From an uncultured Candidatus Melainabacteria bacterium (GTDB lineage: Bacteria; Cyanobacteriota; Vampirovibrionia; Gastranaerophilales; Gastranaerophilaceae), in the NCBI GenBank assembly GCA_946186335.1, contig CAMHMW010000002.1, positions 1 through 33,279 on the forward strand: DNA of 33,279 nt, in the 5' to 3' direction. Of the stretch, positions 8,795 to 18,257 are shown piece by piece. The position numbers were made by a program, and so were the translations under genes. A model generated the notes under the pieces. The model did no database searches. It was not told where the DNA came from and saw only the letters and a list, made by a program, of their open reading frames with translations. Position 1 is the first letter of the stretch. Each line of letters begins with the position of its first letter.

Positions 8795-9632
8795 AATAAA
8801 TTTCAAAAACATTCCGACACATATTGTTTTAATATTGGTATCAATTATTTCAATATTCCCGTTCGTTTGGCTTTTATCAACATCCTTAAAAGGAAGCGGG
8901 GAGAATATTTTTGCATATCCGCCGACACTTATACCAAAAGATTTTACTTTTGCAAACTATACGGGGGTATGGCACAGAGTTGATTTGATGCGATATTTCA
9001 TAAACAGTATGATAGTTGCCGGAGGTACAGTTCTGTTAAACCTCATACTGTCCTCTCTTGCAGGCTACCCTCTTGCAAGAATGGAATTTAAGGGAAAGAA
9101 AATAACATTTTTTGCAATTCTTGCGACTATAATGATACCGTTTCAGGCAATAATGCTTCCTGTATATCTTATTACATTAAAACTGCATCTGGTGGACAGC
9201 GTATCGGATACAATGGGGTTTATCGGTTTAATTATGCCGTTTGCGGTTAGCGCATTCGGAATATTTTTGATGCGGCAGGCGTTTTTAACCATCCCCAGAG
9301 AAATGGAAGAAGCCGCAATAGTTGACGGGTGCAACGTTTTTCAGGTTTTTTGGAAAGTAATATTACCAATGGTAAAACCGTCACTTGCAGTACTTGCAAT
9401 ATTCACATTCATCGGGTCATGGGGAGAATTTCTCTGGCCAAGTATCGTATTAACAAAAGAAAGTATGTTCACTCTCCCTGTCGGGGTAAACAATTTACAG
9501 GGAATGTTTTCATCTAACTGGCGCTTTATTGCGGCAGGCTCAATTATCGCAACAATTCCGATTATAATATTTTTCCTTGCTATGCAAAAATATTTTATCT
9601 CGGGAGAAAATGAAGGTGCTGTAAAGGGGTAA
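8784..9632 (+). CDS. Carbohydrate ABC transporter permease (MalG/UgpE family)
   Basis: EAA-loop 'IPREMEEAAIVDGCNVFQVFWKVILPMVKPSLAVLAIF'; ATG at 8784 with SD GGAGG, overlapping the previous gene by 11 nt. Confidence 0.94.
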   Translation: MTFKINFKNIPTHIVLILVSIISIFPFVWLLSTSLKGSGENIFAYPPTLIPKDFTFANYTGVWHRVDLMRYFINSMIVAGGTVLLNLILSSLAGYPLARMEFKGKKITFFAILATIMIPFQAIMLPVYLITLKLHLVDSVSDTMGFIGLIMPFAVSAFGIFLMRQAFLTIPREMEEAAIVDGCNVFQVFWKVILPMVKPSLAVLAIFTFIGSWGEFLWPSIVLTKESMFTLPVGVNNLQGMFSSNWRFIAAGSIIATIPIIIFFLAMQKYFISGENEGAVKG

Positions 9633-9672
9633 CATTAATAGCAAAATTATTTTTTAGGGGTTTTAATCAGGT

Positions 9673-11028
9673 ATGAGAATTTTACCGGTATCATACAACA
9701 CATATAACAGAGCGAGGAGTAAAAACCCGAATGTTTCGGGGCAGCAGAAAATCGCAATTAACCCAACGGCAAAACCTGACATGGTATCGTTTGGCAGTTC
9801 ACTTCCTAATGCTGACGGGCTAAGGTCTTTACTATCCCACAGCATACCTGATTTATATTCAAAAATAATTCTTCTGGACCCCGCAAAGTATGACATGCTC
9901 TTTGAAAAACAGGTATTTAACGGTTCATTAAGACAAATTTCATGGGATGTTTCTCCTCTTTCAAGTTCTCTTTTTAAAATTGAATATGACTTTTTTCATC
10001 TGTTGAGAAAAGAAGCAAAAATCAACCCTGATAAAGATTTACAGACTTTCGTACAGGAGCTTGTACCCGCACACAGCGAGCGGCTCAGAACCATTCAAAT
10101 TCCGAAATTAAAAAGAATTGAAGACTATTCACACAATTTCCCCGCTGATTTATTAAAACAATTTAACCATTTTATGTATACATCATATCAAAAATTGTAT
10201 GATGAAGAAGTTTTTGTCCCGTTCAGTGTGAAAGAATTTCATTACAAACTAAACAACGTAAAAAAACGTATTTTGAAAAACGCACAATCAGATGAAGAAA
10301 TTGCCGCAATAAGGCGATTGCAAAATATAGCCGGAAGTATTACTGATGTTCCGGAAGAAAGAAGAATGGCTCCCGGTTTTAATCTCACAAAATATGAAGA
10401 CCAGCAAAAAGCAATGATTAAAAAGTTTGCAGACTACCTTGAACGCTCAATTCTCGCTTACGACAAAGACCTTATTGAATTAACCGACAATTCCGAAAAA
10501 CGAATACACAAAGAAAAAACTCATTTAAAATTTAACAGAAAATCATTTATATACGAATTGCAGGAAATAACTTCCCTTCTGCCCGACAGAAGACTGGCTC
10601 ATTTAGTTGAAAAAGAAGCTATTGCACTTCCGACATCAAAAGAAAACCTGTCGGCATTTATAATGAAAGCGGAAAACCGTTCAAACGATCAAATAGGGTT
10701 CGACCTGTTAGCAGGCTCATTAGGAACTATAGACCATCTTGTTGCATCCCACAACGGCGGACTTGACAGACTTTCAAACTACGCACTTTCTTCTGCCTAT
10801 ATGAATTCTAAAAAGGCACACAAAAGTTTTGCCGAATGTTACAGGCATGACCCCAAAATCGCAGAATATGCGGAAAGACAAATTGAGAGATTTATATACC
10901 TTTATCATACCCAACGCAATATATTCAAAGATGCAAATCTTGATAAAGGGTATATTATTGGTCTTGCAAGAACATTAGAAAGACTTTCCAAAGACCCCAC
11001 TTTAATATTTGACACACGTAGGTTATAA
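9673..11028 (+). CDS. Hypothetical protein with HNH-like C-terminal motif; N-proximal VSFGS motif
   Basis: 'GTIDHLVASHNGGLDRLSNYALSSAYMNSKKAHKSF' matches the HNH spacing (D/E)H-x8-GG-x-D-x-L-x-N-x9-N-x2-K; paralogous to the next gene. Confidence 0.7.
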   Translation: MRILPVSYNTYNRARSKNPNVSGQQKIAINPTAKPDMVSFGSSLPNADGLRSLLSHSIPDLYSKIILLDPAKYDMLFEKQVFNGSLRQISWDVSPLSSSLFKIEYDFFHLLRKEAKINPDKDLQTFVQELVPAHSERLRTIQIPKLKRIEDYSHNFPADLLKQFNHFMYTSYQKLYDEEVFVPFSVKEFHYKLNNVKKRILKNAQSDEEIAAIRRLQNIAGSITDVPEERRMAPGFNLTKYEDQQKAMIKKFADYLERSILAYDKDLIELTDNSEKRIHKEKTHLKFNRKSFIYELQEITSLLPDRRLAHLVEKEAIALPTSKENLSAFIMKAENRSNDQIGFDLLAGSLGTIDHLVASHNGGLDRLSNYALSSAYMNSKKAHKSFAECYRHDPKIAEYAERQIERFIYLYHTQRNIFKDANLDKGYIIGLARTLERLSKDPTLIFDTRRL

Positions 11029-11044
11029 TATTAATAGATAAAGT

Positions 11045-12352
11045 ATGAAAAAAGCAATCCGAACGGTCAAAGAAGAAAAAAATATAACGCAGGATACCTG
11101 CGAAAATTCTGATGTGCAAATTAAACAAATTCAATATTATTATCCGGGGGAACACAGCGGAAACAACATTTCAAAAGTCCGACAACTTTTTCAGTACGGT
11201 ATCCCCGATATGTATAGCAGAAGAATAACCATTGACCCAAAAACAATAAGCAAATGGCTCAGAAACGGGATGTTTTCACGCCCCGCTACTGAAATTATGA
11301 AAGTTTTTGACAATTACCCCGAAAGTTTTATTGATTACGAATACGAGATAATAAAAATTATAAAAGAACGCAGCAAATACCATTCAAATATGACATTAAA
11401 AGAGATATTGCAGGAAGTCAGACCCGTTTACAGCAGAAAATTAAGAAAATTTCAGACGCCGATATTACACCAACTTTGGGAAGAATTTGAAAAACTGCCC
11501 GAGCCTTACAATTCAAAATTTATGACACTTTTACACAACTCCGACAAAATGCTCAGCGACAAACCCGTTGTCATTCCGTTTTCATCATATGAATTTAAGT
11601 ATAATCTTGCAAAAATCAAAACCTACATAGATGCAGGCTCAAACCTCAAAGCCAAAAAAGTTATGAAAAAACTAATCAAAGAATCATTGAGATTTTCCAA
11701 TTCCACCCACACAAACAATCTTAGTTATCAAAAAAGTGTTTTTATGTTTCTGAACCACATCAGAAAACGCTCAATTCTGAAAAATCACGAACAACTGTCC
11801 GAACTTTTTAAAGAAACTAAATCAAGAATTGACAGAAAAGAAATATTTATACCGTTCAGAAGGAAGTCGTTTATATACGATTTGGCAAAAATAATCGAAG
11901 ATTTACCCGATGAAGAATTAAAAGAAAAATTGATGTGTATCGCACAGAAACTGCCTACATCACGTCAGAATTTAGCCGCATACATTTTGAAATGTTCCAC
12001 AGACACGAACGATAAAATCGGCTACAGGCTGGTTTGGGCTTCAATGGCAACAATAGAACATTTAAAACCGCGTTCAACGGGCGGCACTGACGATTTGGCA
12101 AATTTGGGGATAGCATCCGCTATTGAAAATTCCGACAGAAAAAGTACTGATTTTACAATTCAACTGCAACTCCGTCCAAACACTCCAAAATATACCCAGC
12201 GGGTAATTGACCGACTTATTGAATTATATAATAACGGTATTTTTGAAAAAATTAACCTGTCACCCCAATACATCACAGGCTACGTCAATACGATTTATGA
12301 AGAATCAAAACATCAACTGAAACTTAATACGGATAATTTTGTAATAAATTAA
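11045..12352 (+). CDS. Hypothetical protein with HNH-like C-terminal motif (tandem paralogue)
   Basis: 'ATIEHLKPRSTGGTDDLANLGIASAIENSDRKSTDF'; shares 'GIPDMYSRRITIDPK', 'RPVYSRKLRKFQTP' and 'IPF...FIYDLAKI' with the preceding gene. Confidence 0.72.
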   Translation: MKKAIRTVKEEKNITQDTCENSDVQIKQIQYYYPGEHSGNNISKVRQLFQYGIPDMYSRRITIDPKTISKWLRNGMFSRPATEIMKVFDNYPESFIDYEYEIIKIIKERSKYHSNMTLKEILQEVRPVYSRKLRKFQTPILHQLWEEFEKLPEPYNSKFMTLLHNSDKMLSDKPVVIPFSSYEFKYNLAKIKTYIDAGSNLKAKKVMKKLIKESLRFSNSTHTNNLSYQKSVFMFLNHIRKRSILKNHEQLSELFKETKSRIDRKEIFIPFRRKSFIYDLAKIIEDLPDEELKEKLMCIAQKLPTSRQNLAAYILKCSTDTNDKIGYRLVWASMATIEHLKPRSTGGTDDLANLGIASAIENSDRKSTDFTIQLQLRPNTPKYTQRVIDRLIELYNNGIFEKINLSPQYITGYVNTIYEESKHQLKLNTDNFVIN

Positions 12353-13884
12353 CGACCTCTGCGCCCCTGTTCTTCGAGACGTTTTTGGTTATATCCGTAG
12401 AACATATAAATAAGCAGACCCACAACAAGCCATAATACAAAATATATTGAAGATGTTTTAAGAGTTTTGAGAGAATAAGCGATTAATACAGTACAAATAA
12501 AAATTCCTGCAAGCGGGAACCACGGACATAGCGGAACTTTGAACGGTCTTGACCTGTCGGGTTCTGTTTTCCTCAGAATTAATACTGCAATACAAATTAT
12601 TACAAAAGAGGTGAATGTACCAAAATTACAAAGTGCAGCAGAGATATGCAAGTCCATAAATAAACCGCAAACGATTACGACAACACCTGAAATCCATGTC
12701 ATTACATGCGGGGTTCTGTATTTTTTATGAATTAATCTCCACGATTTTGGCAGAAATCTGTCACGGCTTATAGCATATAAAATTCTTGTAGTACCGAGTT
12801 GATAAACTAGAAGAACTGTTGTTAAGGCGCACAACGCACCCAGCGAAATAAATCCCGCAAACCAGTCTTTTCCGACATAACTCATTGCATGAGCAATAGG
12901 TGCTTTTATATCTATTAAGTCAACGGGAACAATACCTGTCAAAACAAGCGCAACACTTACATATAAAATTGTGCAGATAATAAGAGTACCCAAAATTGCT
13001 ATCGGCAAATCTCTCTGTGGTTTTTCGGTTTCTTCCGCCGTTGTTGAAATTGCATCAAATCCGATATATGCGAAAAATATCAGAAATGTTCCCATCAATA
13101 CACCCTGAAAAGGGTGTGCAACAGGCAGAAACGGAGTCCAGTTTTCGGGTTTAACATAATGTGAGCCTATCAGAATAAATGATAAAATCATAAACATATT
13201 TACCCCGACCATAATACTTGCCACTCTTGTCGATTCTTTTACCCCTCTGACAAGAAGAATTGTCAGAAGTAAAACGATTACAACTGCGGGAATATTTACT
13301 GCGACGGGAATATGTCCGAAAATATAAGGAATTTTATCGTGAATATTCCAGTTATTAGCATCACATAATGCTGTCATTGTCCTATAATCATTTCTGAGCC
13401 ATATCGGAAAATTAACAACAAAATCGGGCAAATATTGTCTGAAACCTTTTAAGAACTGAACAAAATATCCGGTCCATGCACTTGCGACAGTGATATTTCC
13501 GATAGCATATTCAAGCATTAAAATCCAGCCGACCATCCACGCCATAAATTCGCCCATTGTTGCATAAGTGTAAGTATATGCACTACCCGCAACTGGTATC
13601 ATAGCAGCAATTTCTGAATAACACAACGCTGAAAATACACACGCAATAGCAGCTAATATCATAGAAATTACGATAGCGGGACCTGCGCCAGCACTTTCTG
13701 CACTTCCTGTAATTGCGGTTCCGATAATTGTAAATATACCCGTTCCGACAACCGCGCCTATACCGATTACTATGAGGTCAAACACATTCAAAGTCTTTTT
13801 CAGTTCAGACTTTTTACTTGTGTTCAGCAAATCATCAATGCTTCTTTTTGTCGCTATTTTTCGGCATATTTCGTGTAAATTCAT
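12349..13884 (-). CDS. APC superfamily amino acid permease
   Basis: 'FDLIVIGIGAVVGTGIFTIIG', 'CYSEIAAMIPVAGSAYTYTYATMGEFMAWMVGWILMLEY', 'FFAYIGFDAISTTAEETEKPQRDLPIAI'. Confidence 0.95.
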   Translation of the reverse strand: MNLHEICRKIATKRSIDDLLNTSKKSELKKTLNVFDLIVIGIGAVVGTGIFTIIGTAITGSAESAGAGPAIVISMILAAIACVFSALCYSEIAAMIPVAGSAYTYTYATMGEFMAWMVGWILMLEYAIGNITVASAWTGYFVQFLKGFRQYLPDFVVNFPIWLRNDYRTMTALCDANNWNIHDKIPYIFGHIPVAVNIPAVVIVLLLTILLVRGVKESTRVASIMVGVNMFMILSFILIGSHYVKPENWTPFLPVAHPFQGVLMGTFLIFFAYIGFDAISTTAEETEKPQRDLPIAILGTLIICTILYVSVALVLTGIVPVDLIDIKAPIAHAMSYVGKDWFAGFISLGALCALTTVLLVYQLGTTRILYAISRDRFLPKSWRLIHKKYRTPHVMTWISGVVVIVCGLFMDLHISAALCNFGTFTSFVIICIAVLILRKTEPDRSRPFKVPLCPWFPLAGIFICTVLIAYSLKTLKTSSIYFVLWLVVGLLIYMFYGYNQKRLEEQGRRGR

Positions 13885-13899
13885 TAATTATATTTCTTT

Positions 13900-15492
13900 C
13901 TATTCTTCGTTTCCGTGTACTAATTCTCTGTGAATTTTGTTTTCGTTATTTCTGTTTTTAATAAATCCGTATAACAGATATATTATAGCACCAACACCCA
14001 GCCATACGGGGAATAATAATGCTGAACTTCCTGCCTCTAACGATTTATAAACCATCAAACCGCCGCAGCAAAAAACACCCAGCAAAGGTACCCATGGTGA
14101 GAACGGCACCTTAAATGGTCTTGGTCTTTCCGGATCTGTTTTTCTGAGTATCAATACCGCAACACAAACAATAATAAATGATGTGAATGTACCGTAATTA
14201 CAAAGTTCCGCCGCAACATTGAGATTTAATGTCAAAATACCGATAACAGCCAAAATGCCGACAGTCCAGGTCAAAAATGCAGGAGTTTTGAATTTCGGGT
14301 GTAATCTCTGAAATCTTTGAGATATAAAGTGGTCACGGCTCATTGCATATAAAATTCTTGTCGCAGCCATTTCCAGTACCAAAAGAACTGATGTCAGACC
14401 TGCCAGCGAACCCAAAGAAATCAAACATGCAAGTTTATCGTGATTTATAATTTTCATACAATAAACCATCGGAGCATCCAAAAATTCAGACGGTACATGA
14501 CCTGCCGTATTTACCATGCCCGTCAATACAAGTGCAACAAGCACATAAACAACTGTCGTTAAAACAAGCGAACCTATAATACCTATCGGTAAATCTTTCT
14601 GCGGATTTTTACATTCCTCAGCCGCTGTTGCCAAAGCGTCAAATCCGATATATGCAAAAAATATCAGAAATGCGGCAGAGAAAATTCCCGCCATTCCGTT
14701 TGGCGCAAACGGTGTCCAGTTAGGAGGTGTATGTGCAAATGATAATGCTCCAAACACAACAAACAAAGCGATTACCGCAAGTTTTATAAATACCATAACC
14801 CCTGCCATTTTAGCAGAGTCTTTTGTACCTTTTACCAAAATAGCGGTCATCAAAAGAACTATTAAAATTGCAGGTAAATTTATACAAATCGGGACACCCA
14901 AAAATCTGGGAACATATAAATCAGGGTTTGAGGACAACATCTTGCCGACAGAAAATACGTCATTTGTCAGCCACGCATTCACATTCGGGTCAATAAGCCA
15001 ATTCGGTAACTTATCCGAAAACAGTTGTAAAAACTGCATAAAATAATTTGACCAAGCACATGCTACCGCAATAAAACCGATTGCATATTCAAGCATCAGA
15101 ACCCAGCCGACCATCCAAGCCGCAAATTCACCCAAAGTTGCGAAGGTATATGTATAAGCACCGCCCGCAACAGGAATCATTGTTGCGAATTCGGAATAAC
15201 ATAACGCTGAAAATATGCAGGCAATCGCAGCAACTATCATTGAGATAACAAGTGCAGGACCTGCTCCAAGGCTTGCACCATCGGCACTTCCCGCAGCAGC
15301 AATACCTACAACCGCAAAAATACCTGAGCCGATAATTGCACCGACACCCAAAATGATTAAATCCCAAACACCAAGAGTTTTATCAAGTCCGCCTTCTTTT
15401 GCTTCCGCAAGCATTTCGTCAGGGGCTTTAATTCTTGTTAAGTGTCTTAAGAAACTGCGAGTAAATGTCGCTCTGTTAAATTTTTCAGCCAT
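13900..15492 (-). CDS. APC superfamily amino acid permease (paralogue)
   Basis: 'WDLIILGVGAIIGSGIFAVVG', 'CYSEFATMIPVAGGAYTYTFATLGEFAAWMVGWVLMLEYAIGF', 'FFAYIGFDALATAAEECKNPQKDLPIGI'. Confidence 0.95.
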   Translation of the reverse strand: MAEKFNRATFTRSFLRHLTRIKAPDEMLAEAKEGGLDKTLGVWDLIILGVGAIIGSGIFAVVGIAAAGSADGASLGAGPALVISMIVAAIACIFSALCYSEFATMIPVAGGAYTYTFATLGEFAAWMVGWVLMLEYAIGFIAVACAWSNYFMQFLQLFSDKLPNWLIDPNVNAWLTNDVFSVGKMLSSNPDLYVPRFLGVPICINLPAILIVLLMTAILVKGTKDSAKMAGVMVFIKLAVIALFVVFGALSFAHTPPNWTPFAPNGMAGIFSAAFLIFFAYIGFDALATAAEECKNPQKDLPIGIIGSLVLTTVVYVLVALVLTGMVNTAGHVPSEFLDAPMVYCMKIINHDKLACLISLGSLAGLTSVLLVLEMAATRILYAMSRDHFISQRFQRLHPKFKTPAFLTWTVGILAVIGILTLNLNVAAELCNYGTFTSFIIVCVAVLILRKTDPERPRPFKVPFSPWVPLLGVFCCGGLMVYKSLEAGSSALLFPVWLGVGAIIYLLYGFIKNRNNENKIHRELVHGNEE

Positions 15493-15517
15493 TTATTTTT
15501 CCTTATATTTTTAGGGT

Positions 15518-16411
15518 TTATTTACAAATTAATTCTTTATCTTTACATAACGGGAAACCCATTGCTTCTCGTTGTTCAACATACAATTTTGCAACAGCGG
15601 ATGCCATTGTCCTTACTCTGCCGATAAAATTATTACGTTCATCTTTACTTATTACACCGTGTGCATCAAGCAAATTGAATGTATGAGAGCATTTTAGAAC
15701 GTAATCATAAGCCGGTAAAACCAGTTTTGCATTCACGCAGTTTTCCACTTCTTTCTGATAAAGGTCAAACATAGTAAATAACGCATCAGTATTTGAGTAT
15801 TCAAAATTATATTTTGATTGTTCTATTTCGTTTTGTAAATATATATCGCCGTATTTCAAGGTGTCGTTCCACATAATATCATATACAGATTCTTTGTTTT
15901 GAAGATACATTGCAATACGTTCCAAGCCGTATGTTAATTCCAATGCAACCGGTTTAATTTCCAAGCCGCCTACCTGCTGAAAATAAGTAAACTGAGTTAT
16001 TTCCATACCGTCAAGCCATACTTCCCAGCCTACACCTGCCGCACCTAATGTCGGAGATTCCCAGTTATCTTCAACAAAACGAACATCGTGTTTTGATAAA
16101 TCTATCCCCATTGCTTCAAGACTTTGCAAATACAATTCCTGTGCATTATCGGGTGACGGCTTTAAGATAACCTGAAACTGGAAATAATGTCCCAAACGAT
16201 TCGGGTTTTCACCATATCTTGCATCGGTCGGTCTTCTGCACGGTTCTATCATTGCGGTATTCCACGGTTCAGGTCCCAAAGAACGCAAAAACGTTGCAGG
16301 GTTCATCGTAGATGCACCTTTTTCTATATCATAAGGCTGTTGAATTATACAGCCGTAATCCGACCAAAATTTTTGTAAATTAAAAACTAATTCCTGAAAG
16401 TTTAAAGCCAT
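15518..16411 (-). CDS. glyQ: Glycine--tRNA ligase alpha subunit
   Basis: '[78 protein letters not shown]' is diagnostic. Confidence 0.98.
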   Translation of the reverse strand: MALNFQELVFNLQKFWSDYGCIIQQPYDIEKGASTMNPATFLRSLGPEPWNTAMIEPCRRPTDARYGENPNRLGHYFQFQVILKPSPDNAQELYLQSLEAMGIDLSKHDVRFVEDNWESPTLGAAGVGWEVWLDGMEITQFTYFQQVGGLEIKPVALELTYGLERIAMYLQNKESVYDIMWNDTLKYGDIYLQNEIEQSKYNFEYSNTDALFTMFDLYQKEVENCVNAKLVLPAYDYVLKCSHTFNLLDAHGVISKDERNNFIGRVRTMASAVAKLYVEQREAMGFPLCKDKELICK

Positions 16412-16502
16412 AACATAAGTCCAATATTGTACTGCCTACACTTGTAATAGTGTATTACGAAAACTGTAACATTTCAACTTTATTGTAAATATATTTAACA
16501 AT

Positions 16503-16540
16503 TAAAAGCCCCGTTGAACATTCATTCTTCGGGACTTTCT
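16503..16540 (-). terminator. Probable terminator of the GH13 operon
   Basis: Minus strand AGTCCCGAAGAATGAATGTTCAACGGGGCTTTTAATT: 7-bp stem with one G-T pair, then a short T-rich tract. Confidence 0.45.
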
Positions 16541-16543
16541 CTC

Positions 16544-18256
16544 TTAATGCTGTTTATATACTTTTTTCGTATAGGTTTCTATATATGGGGTGTCAATTTC
16601 AAATACGTGTATTCTGCCGGGGGCAATATCAACGGAAATCTCACCCTTATTAACCTGGAATGTGCTTTCCTTACCATAAGACGGAAGCAGATTTTCAAGT
16701 TTCTGAGTTTCTTTTAATGTCGGCACAACAACTTTACATACATTATTTCTGTTTACGTTTTTATTTGCAATTACAAGTATTGTTCTGCCTTTTCTGTGTC
16801 TTGCAAAAGCAATAACCTGATCTAACTTGTCGCCTTTCTTATCAAGAACTATATATGAACCTCTTTTCATAACATCATCATACTTATCTCTGAATTTAAA
16901 CGCTGCGGTCATAAATTCACCGATTTGAGGGTCATCACCACCTGGACGTCTTGAAAGGTTAAATATGTCCAGTTTATTTCTGTGAACAGTCATTTCATGG
17001 TTGTCTGTCGAAGTTATATCATTATATTTATCTGCATATTGATAATCATATTTATCACCTGACTGGAAACCGTCAACGAAGTACGGATTCAGCATCGGTA
17101 AAGTAACTTCCAGACCTGACATCAGGTTACAGAACACTTCACCGCCGTGACACATCGGAGAGATGTCATCGTGAGTTGCAAATGAACCGATTAAGGATTT
17201 TCCTCTTTCTACTCTGTATGACATATTAAGGTTATCAATTACATAATCATGAAGTTCTTTTGCTGTATTCCATTCGTGGAAAATATGATACTGTCCGTAA
17301 TAGGCATCAAAACCTGCACGAAGCAAGTCTTCAGGTCTATCATAAGGCATATTCGCCTGCGGAGATGCATCTTCATAGGTATAAGATTCGGCAAGCCAAG
17401 CAAATTCAGGATCTCGTTTGTGAGAATATGGAATTATAATATCCCAAAATTCAACCGGTTTTGCTCTTGCAACATCGGCTCTTATACCGTCAACTCCCGC
17501 ATCTATCATCATATCAACGAACTTTCTGTGATATTCAAGCAATTTCGGGTTTAAAGTTCTTTTGCCTTCATCCTCCCATGGCTGAAACATTCTGATATCA
17601 TACCAGCCCTGAGGAGTTTTTGCCAAACCGTTTCTTTCATAAGCCATTAATTCCGGTCTTTCGTTATACAGGTCATAGGATGCGCAACTGGGCATATCAA
17701 CCATTACACGAATGCCTCTTTTGTGACATTCATCAACAAAAGCCTTAAACTGTTCTTTATCAGAACGGGAATCGTTTTTATCAATCAAAACAGGGTCAAT
17801 TTTTAACAAATCTTCCGGTGCATAAACAGAACCGGCAGTTCCCATTGCGTTACTTTTTCCGGGCGGATTTATCGGAAGCACATGCAAGGTATTAAAGCCT
17901 TGGGCTTTCACCTCATCCAGCCGGTCTATCGCATTAAGAAATGTTCCGTGAGTTTCATTCGGTTCAATAAATTCATCACCGTTTGTATCTTTTGCGTTAA
18001 ATGTTCTGGGTATCATTGCAAGAATAACCGCACTGTTTGTCAAAAACAGCGTTCTCAAATCGTTTTTATAAGGTTTATCCTCAACCTTTTGAGCATTTTG
18101 AACGACAGGGGCATTAGCAGCGGCAACCCCGTCAAGATAACTGGTAAGTAAATTACTTTCAAAACTCGGCTGAGCAGAAGGTTTATTCGCTCTGTTAAAA
18201 GAGTTATGCGGATAAACCGTATTATTTATGTATGGATTAAAAGATACGGTAAGCAT
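16544..18256 (-). CDS. GH13 (alpha-amylase superfamily) glycoside hydrolase/transferase
   Basis: Region II 'GIRADVARA', region III 'FAWLAES', region IV 'FATHDD'; 'ARAKPVEFWDIIIP...FAWLAESYT...GFDAYYGQYHIFHEWNTAKEL' resembles the GlgE/GH13_3 neighbourhood. SD GGAGG. Confidence 0.88.
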   Translation of the reverse strand: MLTVSFNPYINNTVYPHNSFNRANKPSAQPSFESNLLTSYLDGVAAANAPVVQNAQKVEDKPYKNDLRTLFLTNSAVILAMIPRTFNAKDTNGDEFIEPNETHGTFLNAIDRLDEVKAQGFNTLHVLPINPPGKSNAMGTAGSVYAPEDLLKIDPVLIDKNDSRSDKEQFKAFVDECHKRGIRVMVDMPSCASYDLYNERPELMAYERNGLAKTPQGWYDIRMFQPWEDEGKRTLNPKLLEYHRKFVDMMIDAGVDGIRADVARAKPVEFWDIIIPYSHKRDPEFAWLAESYTYEDASPQANMPYDRPEDLLRAGFDAYYGQYHIFHEWNTAKELHDYVIDNLNMSYRVERGKSLIGSFATHDDISPMCHGGEVFCNLMSGLEVTLPMLNPYFVDGFQSGDKYDYQYADKYNDITSTDNHEMTVHRNKLDIFNLSRRPGGDDPQIGEFMTAAFKFRDKYDDVMKRGSYIVLDKKGDKLDQVIAFARHRKGRTILVIANKNVNRNNVCKVVVPTLKETQKLENLLPSYGKESTFQVNKGEISVDIAPGRIHVFEIDTPYIETYTKKVYKQH

Positions 18257-18257
18257 A

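Noticed and set aside
15128-15367. Cys-rich 79-aa ORF (MGFNHFGCRCNYRLRYFCGCRYCCCGKCRWCK...)
   Set aside because: Alternative-frame reading of the Gly/Ala-rich transmembrane part of the APC permease on the same strand; Cys content is explained by frame-shifted Gly/Ala codons.
16412-16543. Possible tRNA or structured RNA between glyQ and the GH13 gene
   Set aside because: No cloverleaf, no T-loop GTTCRANYC consensus; only a terminator-like hairpin near 16503-16540.
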